Assembly (NCBI GenBank): GCA_030386875.1 | Contig: CM059563.1 | Span: 13,844,001 to 13,908,000 of the forward strand | Direction: 5' to 3' | DNA length: 64,000 nt | Source: Morinoia aosen | Taxonomy: Eukaryota > Arthropoda > Malacostraca > Amphipoda > Talitridae | Part shown: one piece after another, positions 36,061-47,371 of the stretch | Layout: every line of letters begins with the position of its first letter | Position numbering within the stretch: position 1 is the stretch's first letter | The notes under the pieces: model-generated | Told to the model about the DNA's origin: nothing | Database searches by the model: none | What the model saw: only the letters and a program-made list of their open reading frames with translations | Made by a program: the position numbers and the translations under genes

Positions 36061-38817
36061 CATCGGGCGATGAGGTAGCTGGTCATGGCCACCATGGAGT
36101 AACAACAAATAAATAGAGGAAATTTCTAGTAAAATTCTTTGCAGTCGAAACCTCTACATGTGAAAGCCTAAAACCCAAGTTACGTTAATGTCGCAACATA
36201 GCCAAGTCTGTAAATTTGCTGTATTGTAAAGTCTGATTCTCCGCAGTAAACACCAATTCAGTAACTACGGTAGAAACAAAGTCTGCTACTGTGGAGTGAA
36301 AATCAAGCCAGTAACTCTGCTGTTGAAACTAAGTAATTCATTTTGCAGCAGAAGAGAAAAGTTAACAACTCCTATTCTACAGTGGCAGCAATTTCGGCAA
36401 TACCGTCGTACCAGCTGAGCCAATGATGCTACCGTAGAAGCCAAGTCAGAGGAGCGTCAGTAGGCGATAATTAACTCAAAAGGTGCTTTATCGCAGCGCT
36501 GTAGCTGCTAGGACAGCGTTTGCTTTTCTTTTGCTTGCTTCGTCCGACTCTTTCATGTCGCCTGATGTCGTTTTCTGTAGCGTATTTTTTTCAACCGTGC
36601 ACGTTACATGCAATAAAGTTCTCATGGCGTCGAACTTATTCCGTCTTCGAGGAAACTACCTGCGTTGTTTTGATTGCTCAGATTCCTCGTTAATAAAACC
36701 AGCAGCAATGACTGCAAAAACGTGTTTTACGGTAATTGTTAATCAATGGCTTGCTGCAGCATGGCAAAAAGGTTCTCGGTATTTAAAAGCAATGAGGTTT
36801 TTATACGAAGAATGCCAGTCTAGAATTTCTGCGTTGCTGAATGTATTTCTTGTGTTCCTTGCTTGGCGCGCGCCATTGAAGACTAAGCATTCCGTTCTTG
36901 ATTTATTTTCTTGTTAGTCCTGAATGACTTCCTGTGAAACTGCTCGCTCGCTTTCATTGCTCATTTTATTTCCTTTGAGGCCGCCAATTTTGTTGCCGTT
37001 TCTGATGGAAAAAATTTAAGTTATATGAAGATTGGTGTCAGTACTATTGGAGTGTCGAGAATGTTTTATTTTTTTAACTTCAGTATAATAGCGATGGTTC
37101 GTGCACTTAATTTCTTTGCTTTTTTAACTGTCTTGCGATATTTTGCCTTGTCTCTCAAACTCGTAATATTAGCTTGGATATTTAACTTGGTTTTTATTAT
37201 ACGTGATCAGTATCGGCATGTACACATTTATAGGACTTTAACATCAACTGGTTTCTCCTCGTAATGAGTACGTCTAATATTTAGCATGGTATCTCTTATT
37301 TTTTGTAACGTCAATACTTTGCCACGTTTCCCTAATTTCTCATAGTATGTTAGATATTTGTAAACGAATACTGCAGCTTGCAAAGCAGTATTTCGATCCA
37401 TGTTTGGTCACAAATGCGTTCTGTTAACTGTTGATATGAAAACAATCAAAATTAGATGTGAAAATCAATTCAGTTTTCAAGATGTGAAATTTGTTGCTAT
37501 TTCATCTGGTTGTTGTCGATTATTTTCGAGTCAAATTATATTCCTCAAGACGGAATGTTTTCTACTGAACGTTAAACAATCAATAGGCGTTCACATGCAT
37601 GCTTTACTGCTGTACGAACGGACCATTTTCTCGATGAATATCCGCAATAAACCCGTAGCATTTCTTCTGGTCAATTGGAGACTTTTATTGCTTCGCTAAC
37701 TAGACGTTCGGCGGACAGCAGCCACAATATGCCAATTCATTTTTGGCGAACTGGAATTCTCGAACCTTTTTTGCTGATATCCAAACCAATTTCTTCCGAC
37801 TGCTCATTTTCAGAGGACGACGTGGAGTCGCGCGTATGAGAACGTGTGTTGCACATTTGACCTATTATTCCGATGCGTTCCTGTGCAATTTAAAGTTCAG
37901 TGATAGTGCGCAAGAGTAGTATTTAGCTTCGAGACACCTTTAATATTCGTAAATGATCTTCTTTTGAAAATTGGTGGTATCTTCATGATGAATCACTACG
38001 CCGTGTGTCAGGAATTCGAACCTCGCTTGCGTGACGTGCGCGCATCGCTATTTTCTTGCTCTATTTTAGTGACAGTTTTGTATCGACGAGCACCCCGTTC
38101 CTGCAAAGTCAAGGTTCTTTTTTTCGCAAGAAACCGCGCTGTATTTCTCTCATTCAATTTCTCGGGTTTCGCAAATGAAGACCGATTGCTTTTTCGCTCT
38201 TCGGGTTTTTCTCACTCCTCCTCTATTTTATCTTCCTTTCTTTGCTATTTCGCTATGGCTATAGTTGTAGTGAGGTGCTTCCGATCCAAATGACAGCCAC
38301 GCAGCCCTTGAAGATGTGCAGGCTGAGTGGGATCAAGTATCAACCTTAGTATTCCATAACCACTCATGAGATTCAACTTACTGAACTGGAGCATTTTATT
38401 TCAATTGATCATACTCAAAACGTCTGTTCTTAATATCTTCAGTATAATATGGGATATTATGCAATTTTTCAATTCTTCGTGGGACTCACTTTCAAAATAG
38501 TCAATTTTTTTAAATGAGAGTGCATTGATCAGCAAAAAAAATACACGCGCCACTTCAACTAGCACACTTGTTAGCCGTGACTCATACCCCTTACTGATGT
38601 GATATTTTATTTAACACAAGTGTCTGCTCAATTTCCACAAAACTTTGAACCGCTATATATGAGCAGTTCTCGTGTCTCGTGATCACACTGTGATCGTTCA
38701 CCTGATCACACTATAAAGCTACCACATTCTGCGGTACTGAGTCGTGCTGTGTTTCTCGAGGTGCGTTTCACGAGCGCTGTAAATTGAATTTGACTGAATT
38801 TTGATCATTGGTCAAAT

Positions 38818-39125
38818 TTATGGCACCGTGTCAGTTAATGACCTCACCCACTTTGCGAGGTCGTTTCATCCCTAGTTATTTGCGAAATAATCCTAGTTAT
38901 CGACCTCGCCTACTTTTAGCCTCGTGTCATATTTACGACACGCACCGAGTTAACCATCTCACCCACTTTTATCTATGTGTCATATTTACGACACACACTA
39001 AGATAACGACCTCACCCACTTATGGCCACGTGTCATATTTACAAAATAATCCTAGTTACCGACTTCGCCCACTTTTATCCATGTGTCTTATTTACGACAC
39101 ACGCCAAAATAACGATCTCACCATG
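38818..39125 (+). repeat. ~54-bp array
   Basis: Five units around CGACCTCACCCACTTTTA plus CGTGTCATATTTACGACAC. Confidence 0.8.
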
Positions 39126-39254
39126 GTCACATTAGCGACAAAGCAGCGAACAAATCCACCCAAACTTGTGGCCACCAACATACCGGCGTTGCAAACTTCA
39201 CAGGAGTACCAAGGAAATCCAGGACATTTGTGTGGGGCACCAGAGGAGATAAAG

Positions 39255-39420
39255 GGAAGTCCTCCTAGGAGTTAGAGAGAAGTCCTCCGGGGGGTTAGAG
39301 GGGAGTCCTCCGGGGGGTTAGAGGGGAGTCCTCCGGGTGGTTAGAGGGGAGTCCTCCGGGTAGTTAGAGTGGAGTCCTCCGGGTAGTTAGAGGGAAGTTC
39401 TCCTGGGGGCTTGAGGAAAG
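39255..39420 (+). repeat. 24-bp G-rich array
   Basis: Seven units of GGTTAGAGGGGAGTCCTCCG with G runs at the joints. Potential G-quadruplex former. Confidence 0.85.
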
Positions 39421-39580
39421 TCTTCCAGGAGTTTCGAGTTGGCGTCAGAGTGAGGGCAGAAATATCTCAGAAACGCAGTTGCTGAAGACATCGTGTGTGC
39501 GAGGCCCCATATTATTTTGACAACCGTGGTGAACTCTAGCGCCCATATCCGTGTTCTAAAAGTGGCATGATACATTGTTA

Positions 39581-39804
39581 TTCAACACTTTGACTGCGGC
39601 AGGTAAAACTGAATTTTAATATTGAACTCAAATTAACTTGTAGTAAGCACTTTTGAAAATAGGAAACATTAACTGGATCTTACTTTCTTTTAGTCTTGAT
39701 AAAGTATTTATGAAAATTGCGTTTGTGACTACTGGTCAGTCAGCACCATTATGAAAATCCGCTCCGTGTCCCCCGGGGGCTCACGTCGCTGTTAAAGTGT
39801 TGAA
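39581..39804 (-). mobile_element. piggyBac-like MITE copy C
   Basis: The ends are TTCAACACTTTGACTG and, inverted, TTCAACACTTTAACAG. Read on the minus strand the interior follows copies A and D, with GATTTTCATAATGGTGCTGA and CAATTTTCATAAATACTT. The terminal CACTTTGACTGC next to TTAA/TTCAA is reminiscent of piggyBac-group ends. Confidence 0.65.
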
Positions 39805-39944
39805 TTCGAGCTGTATTTACTGAGCTAGTCCATTAGACTTTGGAGGCAGCCAGCCGTGTGGCCTGAACAGGGCGAGTGGAACTTGTAGGCGGTAGCGGAG
39901 GTGGAAACTCAGGCGGCAAGCCGAGAATGTGACAAGGCTTATTC

Positions 39945-40215
39945 CTGTTCTCATTTCTATTTCATTGTGTTCTGTTTTAAAATCTTTCATTTTATTCTTT
40001 TTGGTCTGTTATGTTCTGTCCTGTCCTATCCTGTTGAGCGTTTTTCTGTTCTAAACTGTTCTGCTTTGTTTAGTTCAGTTCTGTTCTGTTTTCATCTGTT
40101 GTTTTCTGTGGTGCTCTGTTCTGTTTTGCTTCATTCTTTCCTGTTTTGTCTTGTTCAGTTGTGCTCTGTTATGCTCTAGAATGTTCTGCCCTGTTTTGTT
40201 TTGACATGCTGTTTT
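39945..40215 (+). repeat. TTCTG-rich tract upstream of exon 3
   Basis: Degenerate CTGTTCTGTT repeats, pyrimidine-rich on the plus strand, ending about 30 bp before the exon 3 acceptor boundary. Confidence 0.75.
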
Positions 40216-40244
40216 CTAAAATGTGCCTGTGTGATGGCGAGCAG

Positions 40245-40386
40245 TGCTGAAGACGGGCGCGTCGGGCATGATCGCCTACAGGCTGCTCACACGCGACGGC
40301 TCCTGGCAGTGGTTGCAGACGTCGTCCCGCCTCGTGTACAAGAACAGCAAACCTGACTTCATCATCTGCACACACCGGCCCCTCAT
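40245..40386 (+). CDS. ss: ss exon 3 of window: PAS-B end and PAC motif
   Basis: This exon completes the split Leu (residue 100) and encodes residues 101-146, LKTGASGMIAYRLL... to ...ICTHRPL, followed by AT of a split Met codon. This is the last part of PAS-B: the paired Trp residues (SWQWLQTSSRLV) and YKNSKPDFIICTHRP form the closing beta strands known as PAC. The donor is CTCAT|GTGAGT at 40387. If the intron were retained, the frame would read ATG TGA and stop at once after PAS-B. A minisatellite derived from this exon-intron junction follows directly downstream. Confidence 0.95.
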
Positions 40387-40387
40387 G

Positions 40388-40580
40388 TGAGTAGCCAGTT
40401 GAGGCCCCGTATGAGTGGGCCACTCTATCGTGACTCCGTGTGAGTGGGTCACTCTATTGTGACTCCATGTGAGTGGGCCTCTCTGTTGTGGCTCCCTGTG
40501 AGTGGGTCACTTTATCGTGACCCCATGTGAGTGGGGCTCTCTATTGTGGTTTCATGGGAGTGAGTCACTCTATTCTGACG
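40388..40580 (+). repeat. 29-bp minisatellite derived from the exon 3 donor
   Basis: Units of CATGTGAGTGGGTCACTCT plus ATTGTGACTC. GTGAGT recurs at 40440, 40469, 40498 and 40527 at 29-bp steps, echoing the true donor CTCAT|GTGAGT at 40387. Confidence 0.85.
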
Positions 40581-40841
40581 GTACACCAGATCGTATACAC
40601 TGCAGCTGCATAGCGTTGTTGGTACAAGTGCGAAAATGTTGAGCAGGTTCAGATGCATTGTGCAGTAGAGGACTGGTCCGAATAAAAGATGTTTGCTCTG
40701 CGATAGCAGGTGTAGTGTCGGCGTAAATATGGGGTTTTGTTTAGTGTATACGAGTGGTAAATACCGCCTCGTCGTTGATGATGTGACGCCAGCCTAAGAC
40801 ACGTTTATGGTTGAAATTAAACTTCTTTTGTGCTACTAGTC

Positions 40842-40978
40842 TGTGGTAGTTTTTTTCATTGCTAGTAACATGGAAGCTTTTCTCGTTGCTATTCCATGGT
40901 AGCTTTTCTAGTTGCTAATCCATGGTAGCTTTTTTTGTTGCTAGTCCATGATAGCTTTTTTCGCTGCTAGTCCATGGA
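40842..40978 (+). repeat. ~31-bp minisatellite
   Basis: Five units of CATGGTAGCTTTTTTCGTTG with CTAGTC. Confidence 0.8.
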
Positions 40979-41828
40979 ATGACTGGAACCACCACACTTG
41001 GTTGCAAAATTCGTGTTTTGGTGGTTATGGCATATTGGGGCCTTGATGGTTCAACTGCAGCTAGCTTAGACTGCGTCAATTACTTTTGATTGTAATGATT
41101 GAGAATCTGGTTAATATTGGTACATAAACGGAAATTGTATGGTATGAAATGTGATAATGGTACTTTTAACTCTAATAACATTTTTTCTCTGTTTTTGAGC
41201 GATTGCACTCAGCAAGACTCTCTTCTCTTGCATACGCTAGTTATGCATGTAACTAAGAGAGATCTTAGCATTTTGCTCTTGTATGTAATTAAATCGATTC
41301 TTTAAAATTTCCCCGATGGTTTTAGGCTATTGTTCATGATCAGCTGGTTGAGCTCAAAATTTCTTGGGCCTTTGATGCTTGTACGTGCAAGTTTGGAAAT
41401 TTGCTCGTTTTTGAGTTGTGTTGCTTGGCATTCATTCCCTAACATTTCTTCACTTCTATTGTTACTTCTCCAGAGATGATAGAGTTCCTTATGTATTAAA
41501 TTTTTTTTTAGTTTATCACCGCAATTTATCCCGCAATCTGGCAATAAGTTAATCAGTTTACAACTTACTCGTCTCTCGAACCAAGCTTTTGCTTTTTTTT
41601 ATCCCGTTAATTCTATACTCCACCAATTCATCATCACATTCTTCTTCCAATTCTTCTGTGGTGTTTGTGTCATCGTTTGCGTAAAATTTCGTAATCACAG
41701 AACTGAAAATTTTTCATTTTTTCATCGTTTATCTGAATCTCGTAATAAAAGTACCGCAATTTTTTTTTCATCGTTTATGTAAAGTTTCGCAATCACAGAC
41801 CTTTAAATTTTTATTTCCGCCGTTGCAG

Positions 41829-41939
41829 GGAGGAGGAAGGGCGGGACCTGCTGGGGAAGCGCACGATGGACTTCAAAGTGTCGTACCTGGACCCCGGCCT
41901 CACGCAGTCCTACCTCTGTGACAGCGAACTGCCCCAGCT
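41829..41939 (+). CDS. ss: ss exon 4 of window: post-PAS conserved segment
   Basis: This exon completes Met147 (AT|G) and encodes EEEGRDLLGKRTMDFKVSYL DPGLTQSYLC DSELPQ (residues 148-183), then CT of a split Leu. The LLGKRTMDFKVSYL block after the PAC motif is a hallmark of insect Spineless. The acceptor GCCGTTGCAG ends at 41828. The donor CT|GTACGC at 41940 is poor by consensus but gives the phase needed by exon 5. The other phase-compatible donor is CA|GTTTAA, 20 bases further on at 41960, which would add YALVIQ; it has no G at +5 and is less likely. The intron right after this exon is AATTTAAAC-type low-complexity DNA. Confidence 0.88.
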
Positions 41940-41954
41940 GTACGCTCTCGTTAT

Positions 41955-42255
41955 ACAGTTTAACAATTTAAACTATTTTAAAATTTTTAAAAATTCAAAC
42001 AATTTAAACAATCTAAACAATTTAAACGATTTAAACAATTCAAACAGTTTGAACAATTTAAACATTTTGAGCAATTTAAACAATTTTAACAATTTTAATA
42101 GTTAAAAAAATAAAAATTTAAACAATTCAAACACTTGAAGCGATTTAAGCAATTTAAACAAATTAACAAATTTAAACACTTTAAACGATTTAAACAATTT
42201 AAATGATTTAAACGATTTTAACAATTAAAATAGTTTGAAAAATTTTAACAATTTA
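41955..42255 (+). repeat. AATTTAAAC low-complexity array
   Basis: About 30 degenerate 9-10-bp units starting 16 bp after the exon 4 donor. Confidence 0.85.
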
Positions 42256-42639
42256 CATACCACACTCAATCCAGAACTAGATTGTTTCTTAAGTCTAGTA
42301 CAGCGGTTATCGCAAGGGTGAACTGGGCCCGGGCTTTGAAACCAATTGCGTCGTAGCAGTGCAATCGGTTGCATGAGTTGTTACAATTCGAGTTGGCTGC
42401 GTTGTTTGCTATATCAAGTCTCGGGTATTAGCCAAATGAAATTTAAGCATAAAGTACAATTAAGATCTGTTAACTTTGCTCTTTTTGTTAAAATTTGCTC
42501 TGATTATATCTGAGATTGATAAAGCTCGTAGCGCAGTCAAGTCGAATTAGAAGGACTTACGACGACGTAATTGTTTGAATATCTGCCCCTGAACAAGGTC
42601 ACTCTGTGGCATACCATCATCATACGTATGGCACTGTGT

Positions 42640-42712
42640 ACCCTCACACACACACAACACATACACACACGCACACACACACTCTCTCTCTCTCTCTCTC
42701 TCTCACACACCA
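42640..42712 (+). repeat. compound CA/CT microsatellite
   Basis: (CA)n, (CT)n, then CACACACC. Confidence 0.9.
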
Positions 42713-43535
42713 CACTTATATGCAGCAATGCGCTACACATAAAATTCTTGTGCTTATTCCGTGATAATCATGAGTGCAATAGAAGAAGATTTATTGTTAT
42801 TATCGCCAAGTTTAACTGTTAAATGTTGGTATTTTATTGCAAATTATTTGATTCACTACGCCTGACCTGCAGTTTGTTCTTTGAGTTTATCTGTACATAG
42901 CTGAATATTTCTGATTATCGGACTAGACAGTTGATGTCCTGTTTCATAACAATGTAAATCGACGTCAATAACGTACAAATAAAAACTGTATGCGATCATT
43001 TATTTCGAAGAGTTATATTGTTCAGGAGGCTGTCATCACGTCTAGCCTCTTGATCTTTGTGTCCTGAATCAGGAGTAAATATCTTTTGCGCATTGAATTA
43101 TTTACTTAAATTCTATACCTAAAGATAAGAATTCAAGTGACTTATATTCTCAAATCTCAATGTTTTGCATTATTATCATTTTGTAAGTTTCTATTGTTGC
43201 ATTTGATTTTATTCTACTTGATGTGCTTGTATTTTGATGACATTTAATTCCGTTCAATAGTTCACATTCATGGGCGTCACAAGTCTCTGCTATAACGCGT
43301 ACAATGCAGTGTCAGAAAATTGATTTTTAATATATAAATTATCCTGAATGTACAATGTGCACAATATTCTATCTTGGGACATCTCATGTATTACCTGTAG
43401 AGAACTAAATAAAGAAACTTAGGTAAAAGTTCCAAACTTGGAATGCTTGTAATTGAAAGTTTGTTCTTAAATTCCGTAGATTTTTTACATACCATCGCGT
43501 TCCTTGCGTGCTATTGATATGCTCCTCTCCTGCAG

Positions 43536-44612
43536 AATGTCCCGTCGCTACAAAACACACCTACGCGACTTCCTATCCACGTGCCGGTCGAAGCGCTCGT
43601 ACAACAACATAGCCGACCCCACATACAATAATTATAGCAATGTGTACAGCCCCACAACATACGCCCCGGACAACACGGCCGCTAGTTTGTACGTAAACCC
43701 TCAGAACCTGAGCAACCTTCCCTCCTTATACCCCACGTCCTACATCCCCACCGACAATTTGTTTCACTATCGCCAGCTCGGCTCGTACTACCCAGACTAC
43801 ATGACCACCCACAGCTACGTGAGCAACGGCTACATGGACGCCGCCACACGGCCGTGCCTAGGGTACGACGCGACAGGCTTGTCTAAATCCACGGCGGCGG
43901 AGCAAAAATTTTACTGTCCCTCCCAACTCGACCCTTCGAAGTACGCGAGTCAGTACTACACCACCAACACCGTCCTGCCGCCCCTAGACCACAAGTACGA
44001 CCTGAGGACATCGTCCGCGGAGTTCAGGAGGGAGCACACGCCTTTATTGGCACCCCCGTCCCCCGCCAGCACGGCCCCCCCACCGAGTGTCCCTCCCCCC
44101 ACGACCCCCCTAACCCCCGTCACGGACGGCGGGGCCCCTAAGGAGATCAGTTACGCCAACGGCACCCGGCAAACAGTGCTCATGTGGGGGTCGGCCGACT
44201 CGACGGCTCCGCTGCTGGCGACCCCAGAATACGACACACAGGCCGGGGTCAAGAAATACAGCGAGAGTCCCAACAGTACCGCCAGCAACGGCAGCATCAG
44301 CAACAACAACAACAGCAGCAGCAGCTCGTGCCCCTACACCAGCAGCAACAACAGCACACCGAACACGAACAACAGCTCGGTTGCAGGCGTGCAGGAGGCA
44401 ATACCAGGCGCTGCGTGCAAGTGGGGGCCTCCTACTGCAGGCACGCCCGGTGCACGCAGCAGTAGCGGGGGCTCCCCCCACGAGGGGGCCTCGCCCCCTG
44501 GTGCTGCAGGAGCCACGGGGGGTAAGGGGGGTTACTACACCGCTGAGACGGGGGAGCTGTGGCCCCCGCATCAGTACTATCACCCCTATCATCACGCTTA
44601 TCCCGGCACACA
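43536..44612 (+). CDS. ss: ss exon 5 of window: basic block and C-terminal activation region
   Basis: This exon completes Leu184 (CT|A) and encodes residues 185-542. It opens with MSRRYKTHLRDFLSTCRSKR, a conserved basic Spineless block, then a Tyr/Asn/Pro-rich stretch (YNNYSNVYSPTTYAP, LFHYRQLGSYYPDYM). A proline-rich run follows (LAPPSPASTAPPPSVPPPTT), then an Asn/Ser run encoded by a CAA/CAG-type microsatellite around 44301-44325, a Gly/Ala-rich part and HQYYHPYHHAYPGT. Such low-complexity C-terminal regions serve as transactivation domains in AhR-family factors; here this is inferred from composition. The acceptor is CTCTCCTGCAG and the donor is CA|GTGAGT at 44613. Upstream codons to the ATG at 43504 are intronic. 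The minus-strand open frame here is a shadow. Confidence 0.93.
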
Positions 44613-45235
44613 GTGAGTGATATCACCTTTGTTTGTTTTGAGTTCGCTTGTGCATGACCGCTCGCACCTCACTCACACTCACACACCTCGGTAAACTGGA
44701 CCGACGTTTTCATGGGTCTTGGTGGGAGTAAAGTTCGTCACGTACGTTATTTTTCTCTGGGAGCTTTTCGTGCTGTGCTAAGGGAGAGGGGAATTTATAG
44801 ACTTTTTATCTACTGACATTCTTGCCCACAATCATCAACCCTTGTAGAGTACAATTAATTTTTCAGCAATATCTTCGTTAGTTGAATTTGTTACCAGTGG
44901 GAAATCTTGAGTTTCCCCACACTTAATTTCCTCCCCACATGCCTTTATGTTTGTTTGCTGGAGGTTCCTCAACGACAGGGGATTGAGTTGAATCTCGTTC
45001 CTCTTCAGTTAAGGATTGCGGCTGTCGCTCCTTTTTGCCAGCTGATGTTGCGCTTGCGCTCCTCTCTGCCTCACTTGGATTCTGCCTCACCTCGGTACTG
45101 CCTCTCTTGTGGAGAGGTACTGTCTCTCTTGTATCGCTATCGCACATGGATGCTGCAGCTGTAGCAAAGCTGCTGACTTGCGTCGGACTTTACCTATTAT
45201 GGCACTAATTAATGTGTGTGCTCGTCTACTGCTCT

Positions 45236-45432
45236 ACCCTCTGCTCGTGCTTCTGCTCGTGCTTCTGCTCGTGCTTCTGCTCGTGCTTCTGCTCGTGCTT
45301 CTGCTCGTGCTTCTGCTCGTGCTTCTGCTCGTGCTTCTGCTCGTGCTTCTGCTCGTGCTTCTGCTCGTGCTTCTGCTCGTGCTTCTGCTCGTGCTTCTGC
45401 TCGTGCTTCTGCTCGTGCTTCTGCTCGTGCTT
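45236..45432 (+). repeat. 12-bp perfect minisatellite
   Basis: About 16 essentially identical CTGCTCGTGCTT units. The lack of divergence points to recent expansion. All open frames here are artefacts. Confidence 0.95.
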
Positions 45433-45896
45433 TACTTTCTTCATCTTTCTTTACTTGAAATGTTAAACGGGAAGCTTATTCACAAGTTTCTTTCAGGAGT
45501 TATCTTTATAGCCTTCTCTTAGCTTTGAAGCAACCCTTCCTTAGCTTTGCTTGCATATAATCCTTAGAGTAATTCAAACAATTTAAATGATGTAACCAAG
45601 AAATTATTCCGTGTTTTGTTCTGATATTTCTTGCTGATGCCGCAGGTAATCAGTGGAATTATAAAAACTCCCTCCTCTGTGGGCGAAGAATACATGGAGG
45701 CAGAAACTAAGCTCTGCAAATTCTCAGTTGTTCGTTGGTCTTGTGCAATTTTCTTCAGCTCCTGCCTCTGAAATCCAAGCTGTCGTAGCTCGCCGTTGAC
45801 GAGTTTTTAAAAAATCCCGGCAACAAAACTTAATAAATTCACTTTATTTAATACCGAAGCGACTTGAAACCGAAAAAAAACGAGCACACGTGTAGA

Positions 45897-47371
45897 ATGA
45901 TATGCTGTGCATGTAACATGCTCTGCGTATGTGATATGCTGTGCATGTAACATGCTCTGTGTATGTGATATGCTGTGCATGTAACATGCTCTGCGTATGT
46001 GATATGCTGTGCATGTAACATGCTCTGTGTATGTGATATGCTGTGCATGTAACATGCTCTGCGTATGTGATATGCTGTGCATGTAACATGCTCTGCGTAT
46101 GTGATATGCTGTGCATGTAACATGCTCTGTGTATGTGATATGTTAATGTGCATGTAACATGCTCTGCGTATGTGATATGTTGTGCATGTAACATGCTCTG
46201 CGTATGTGATATGCTGTGCATGTAACATGCTCTGCGTATGTGATATGCTGTGCATGTAACATGCTCTGTGTATGTGATATGTTAATGTGCATGTAACATG
46301 CTCTGCGTATGTGATATGTTGTGCATGTAACATGCTCTGCGTATGTGATATGCTGTGCATGTAACATGCTCTGTGTATGTGATATGCTGTGCATGTAACA
46401 TGCTCTGCGTATGTGATATGCTGTGCATGTAACATGCTCTGCGTATGTGATATGCTGTGCATGTAACATGCTCTGCGTATGTGATATGCTGTGCATGTAA
46501 CATGCTCTGTGTATGTGATATGTTAATGTGCATGTAACATGCTCTGCGTATGTGATATGTTGTGCATGTAACATGCTCTGTGTATGTGATATGCTGTGCA
46601 TGTAACATGCTCTGTGTATGTGATATGCTGTGCATGTAACATGCTCTGTGTATGTGATATGTTAATGTGCATGTAACATGCTCTGCGTATGTGATATGTT
46701 GTGCATGTAACATGCTCTGCGTATGTGATATGCTGTGCATGTAACATGCTCTGTGTATGTGATATGCTGTGCATGTAACATGCTCTGCGTATGTGATATG
46801 CTGTGCATGTAACATGCTCTGCGTATGTGATATGCTGTGCATGTAACATGCTCTGCGTATGTGATATGCTGTGATGCATGTAACATGCTCTGCGTATGTG
46901 ATATGCTGTGCATGTAACATGCTCTGCGTATGTGATATGCTGTGCATGTAACATGCTCTGTGTATGTGATATGTTAATGTGCATGTAACATGCTCTGCGT
47001 ATGTGATATGTTGTGCATGTAACATGCTCTGCGTATGTGATATGCTGTGCATGTAACATGCTCTGTGTATGTGATATGCTGTGCATGTAACATGCTCTGC
47101 GTATGTGATATGCTGTGCATGTAACATGCTCTGCGTATGTGATATGCTGTGCATGTAACATGCTCTGTGTATGTGATATGCTGTGCATGTAACATGCTCT
47201 GCGTATGTGATATGCTGTGCATGTAACATGCTCTGCGTATGGGATATGCTGTGCATGTAACATGCTCTGTGAGTGGGATATGCTGTGCATGTAACATGCT
47301 CTGCGTATGTGATATGCTGTGCATGTAACATGCTCTGCGTACGGGATATGCTGTGCATGTAACATGCTCAT
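45897..47371. repeat. 34-bp satellite in ss intron 5
   Basis: About 43 units of ATGTGATATGCTGTGCATGT plus AACATGCTCTGCGT. Each contains the dyad GCATGTAACATGC. Main variants are CTGCGT/CTGTGT and a two-base-longer TGTTAATGTGC form near 46143, 46283, 46523, 46663 and 46973, always followed by a TGTTGTGC unit. Minus frames stay open for up to 358 codons but are artefacts. Confidence 0.95.

Larger units (their letters stand above)
29586..40244 (+). other. ss intron 2 of window (about 10.7 kb)
   Basis: This intron lies between donor GTGAGT at 29586 and acceptor GCGAGCAG at 40237-40244. It holds the TTATTGGGTTTCA array, a 71-bp partial tandem duplication at 30765-30885, G-rich arrays at 35.4-36.1 kb, a 54-bp array near 38.9 kb, a G-rich 24-bp array, a piggyBac-like MITE in minus orientation and a TTCTG-rich tract running nearly to the acceptor. 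Between 30900 and 35340 there is only AT-rich DNA with one unrecognised 189-codon frame (31764-32333). A 144-codon frame at 36483-36917 is also unrecognised. The stretch 37260-38800 holds nothing I recognise. Confidence 0.9.

Noticed and set aside
36483..36917. 144-codon plus frame with a hydrophobic start
   Set aside because: No recognisable family and no upstream promoter or splice context; inside ss intron 2 and compatible with chance.
44110..44626. Minus-strand and shifted frames across ss exon 5 (up to 161 codons)
   Set aside because: Shadows of a GC-rich coding exon whose plus frame is phase-matched to neighbouring ss exons.
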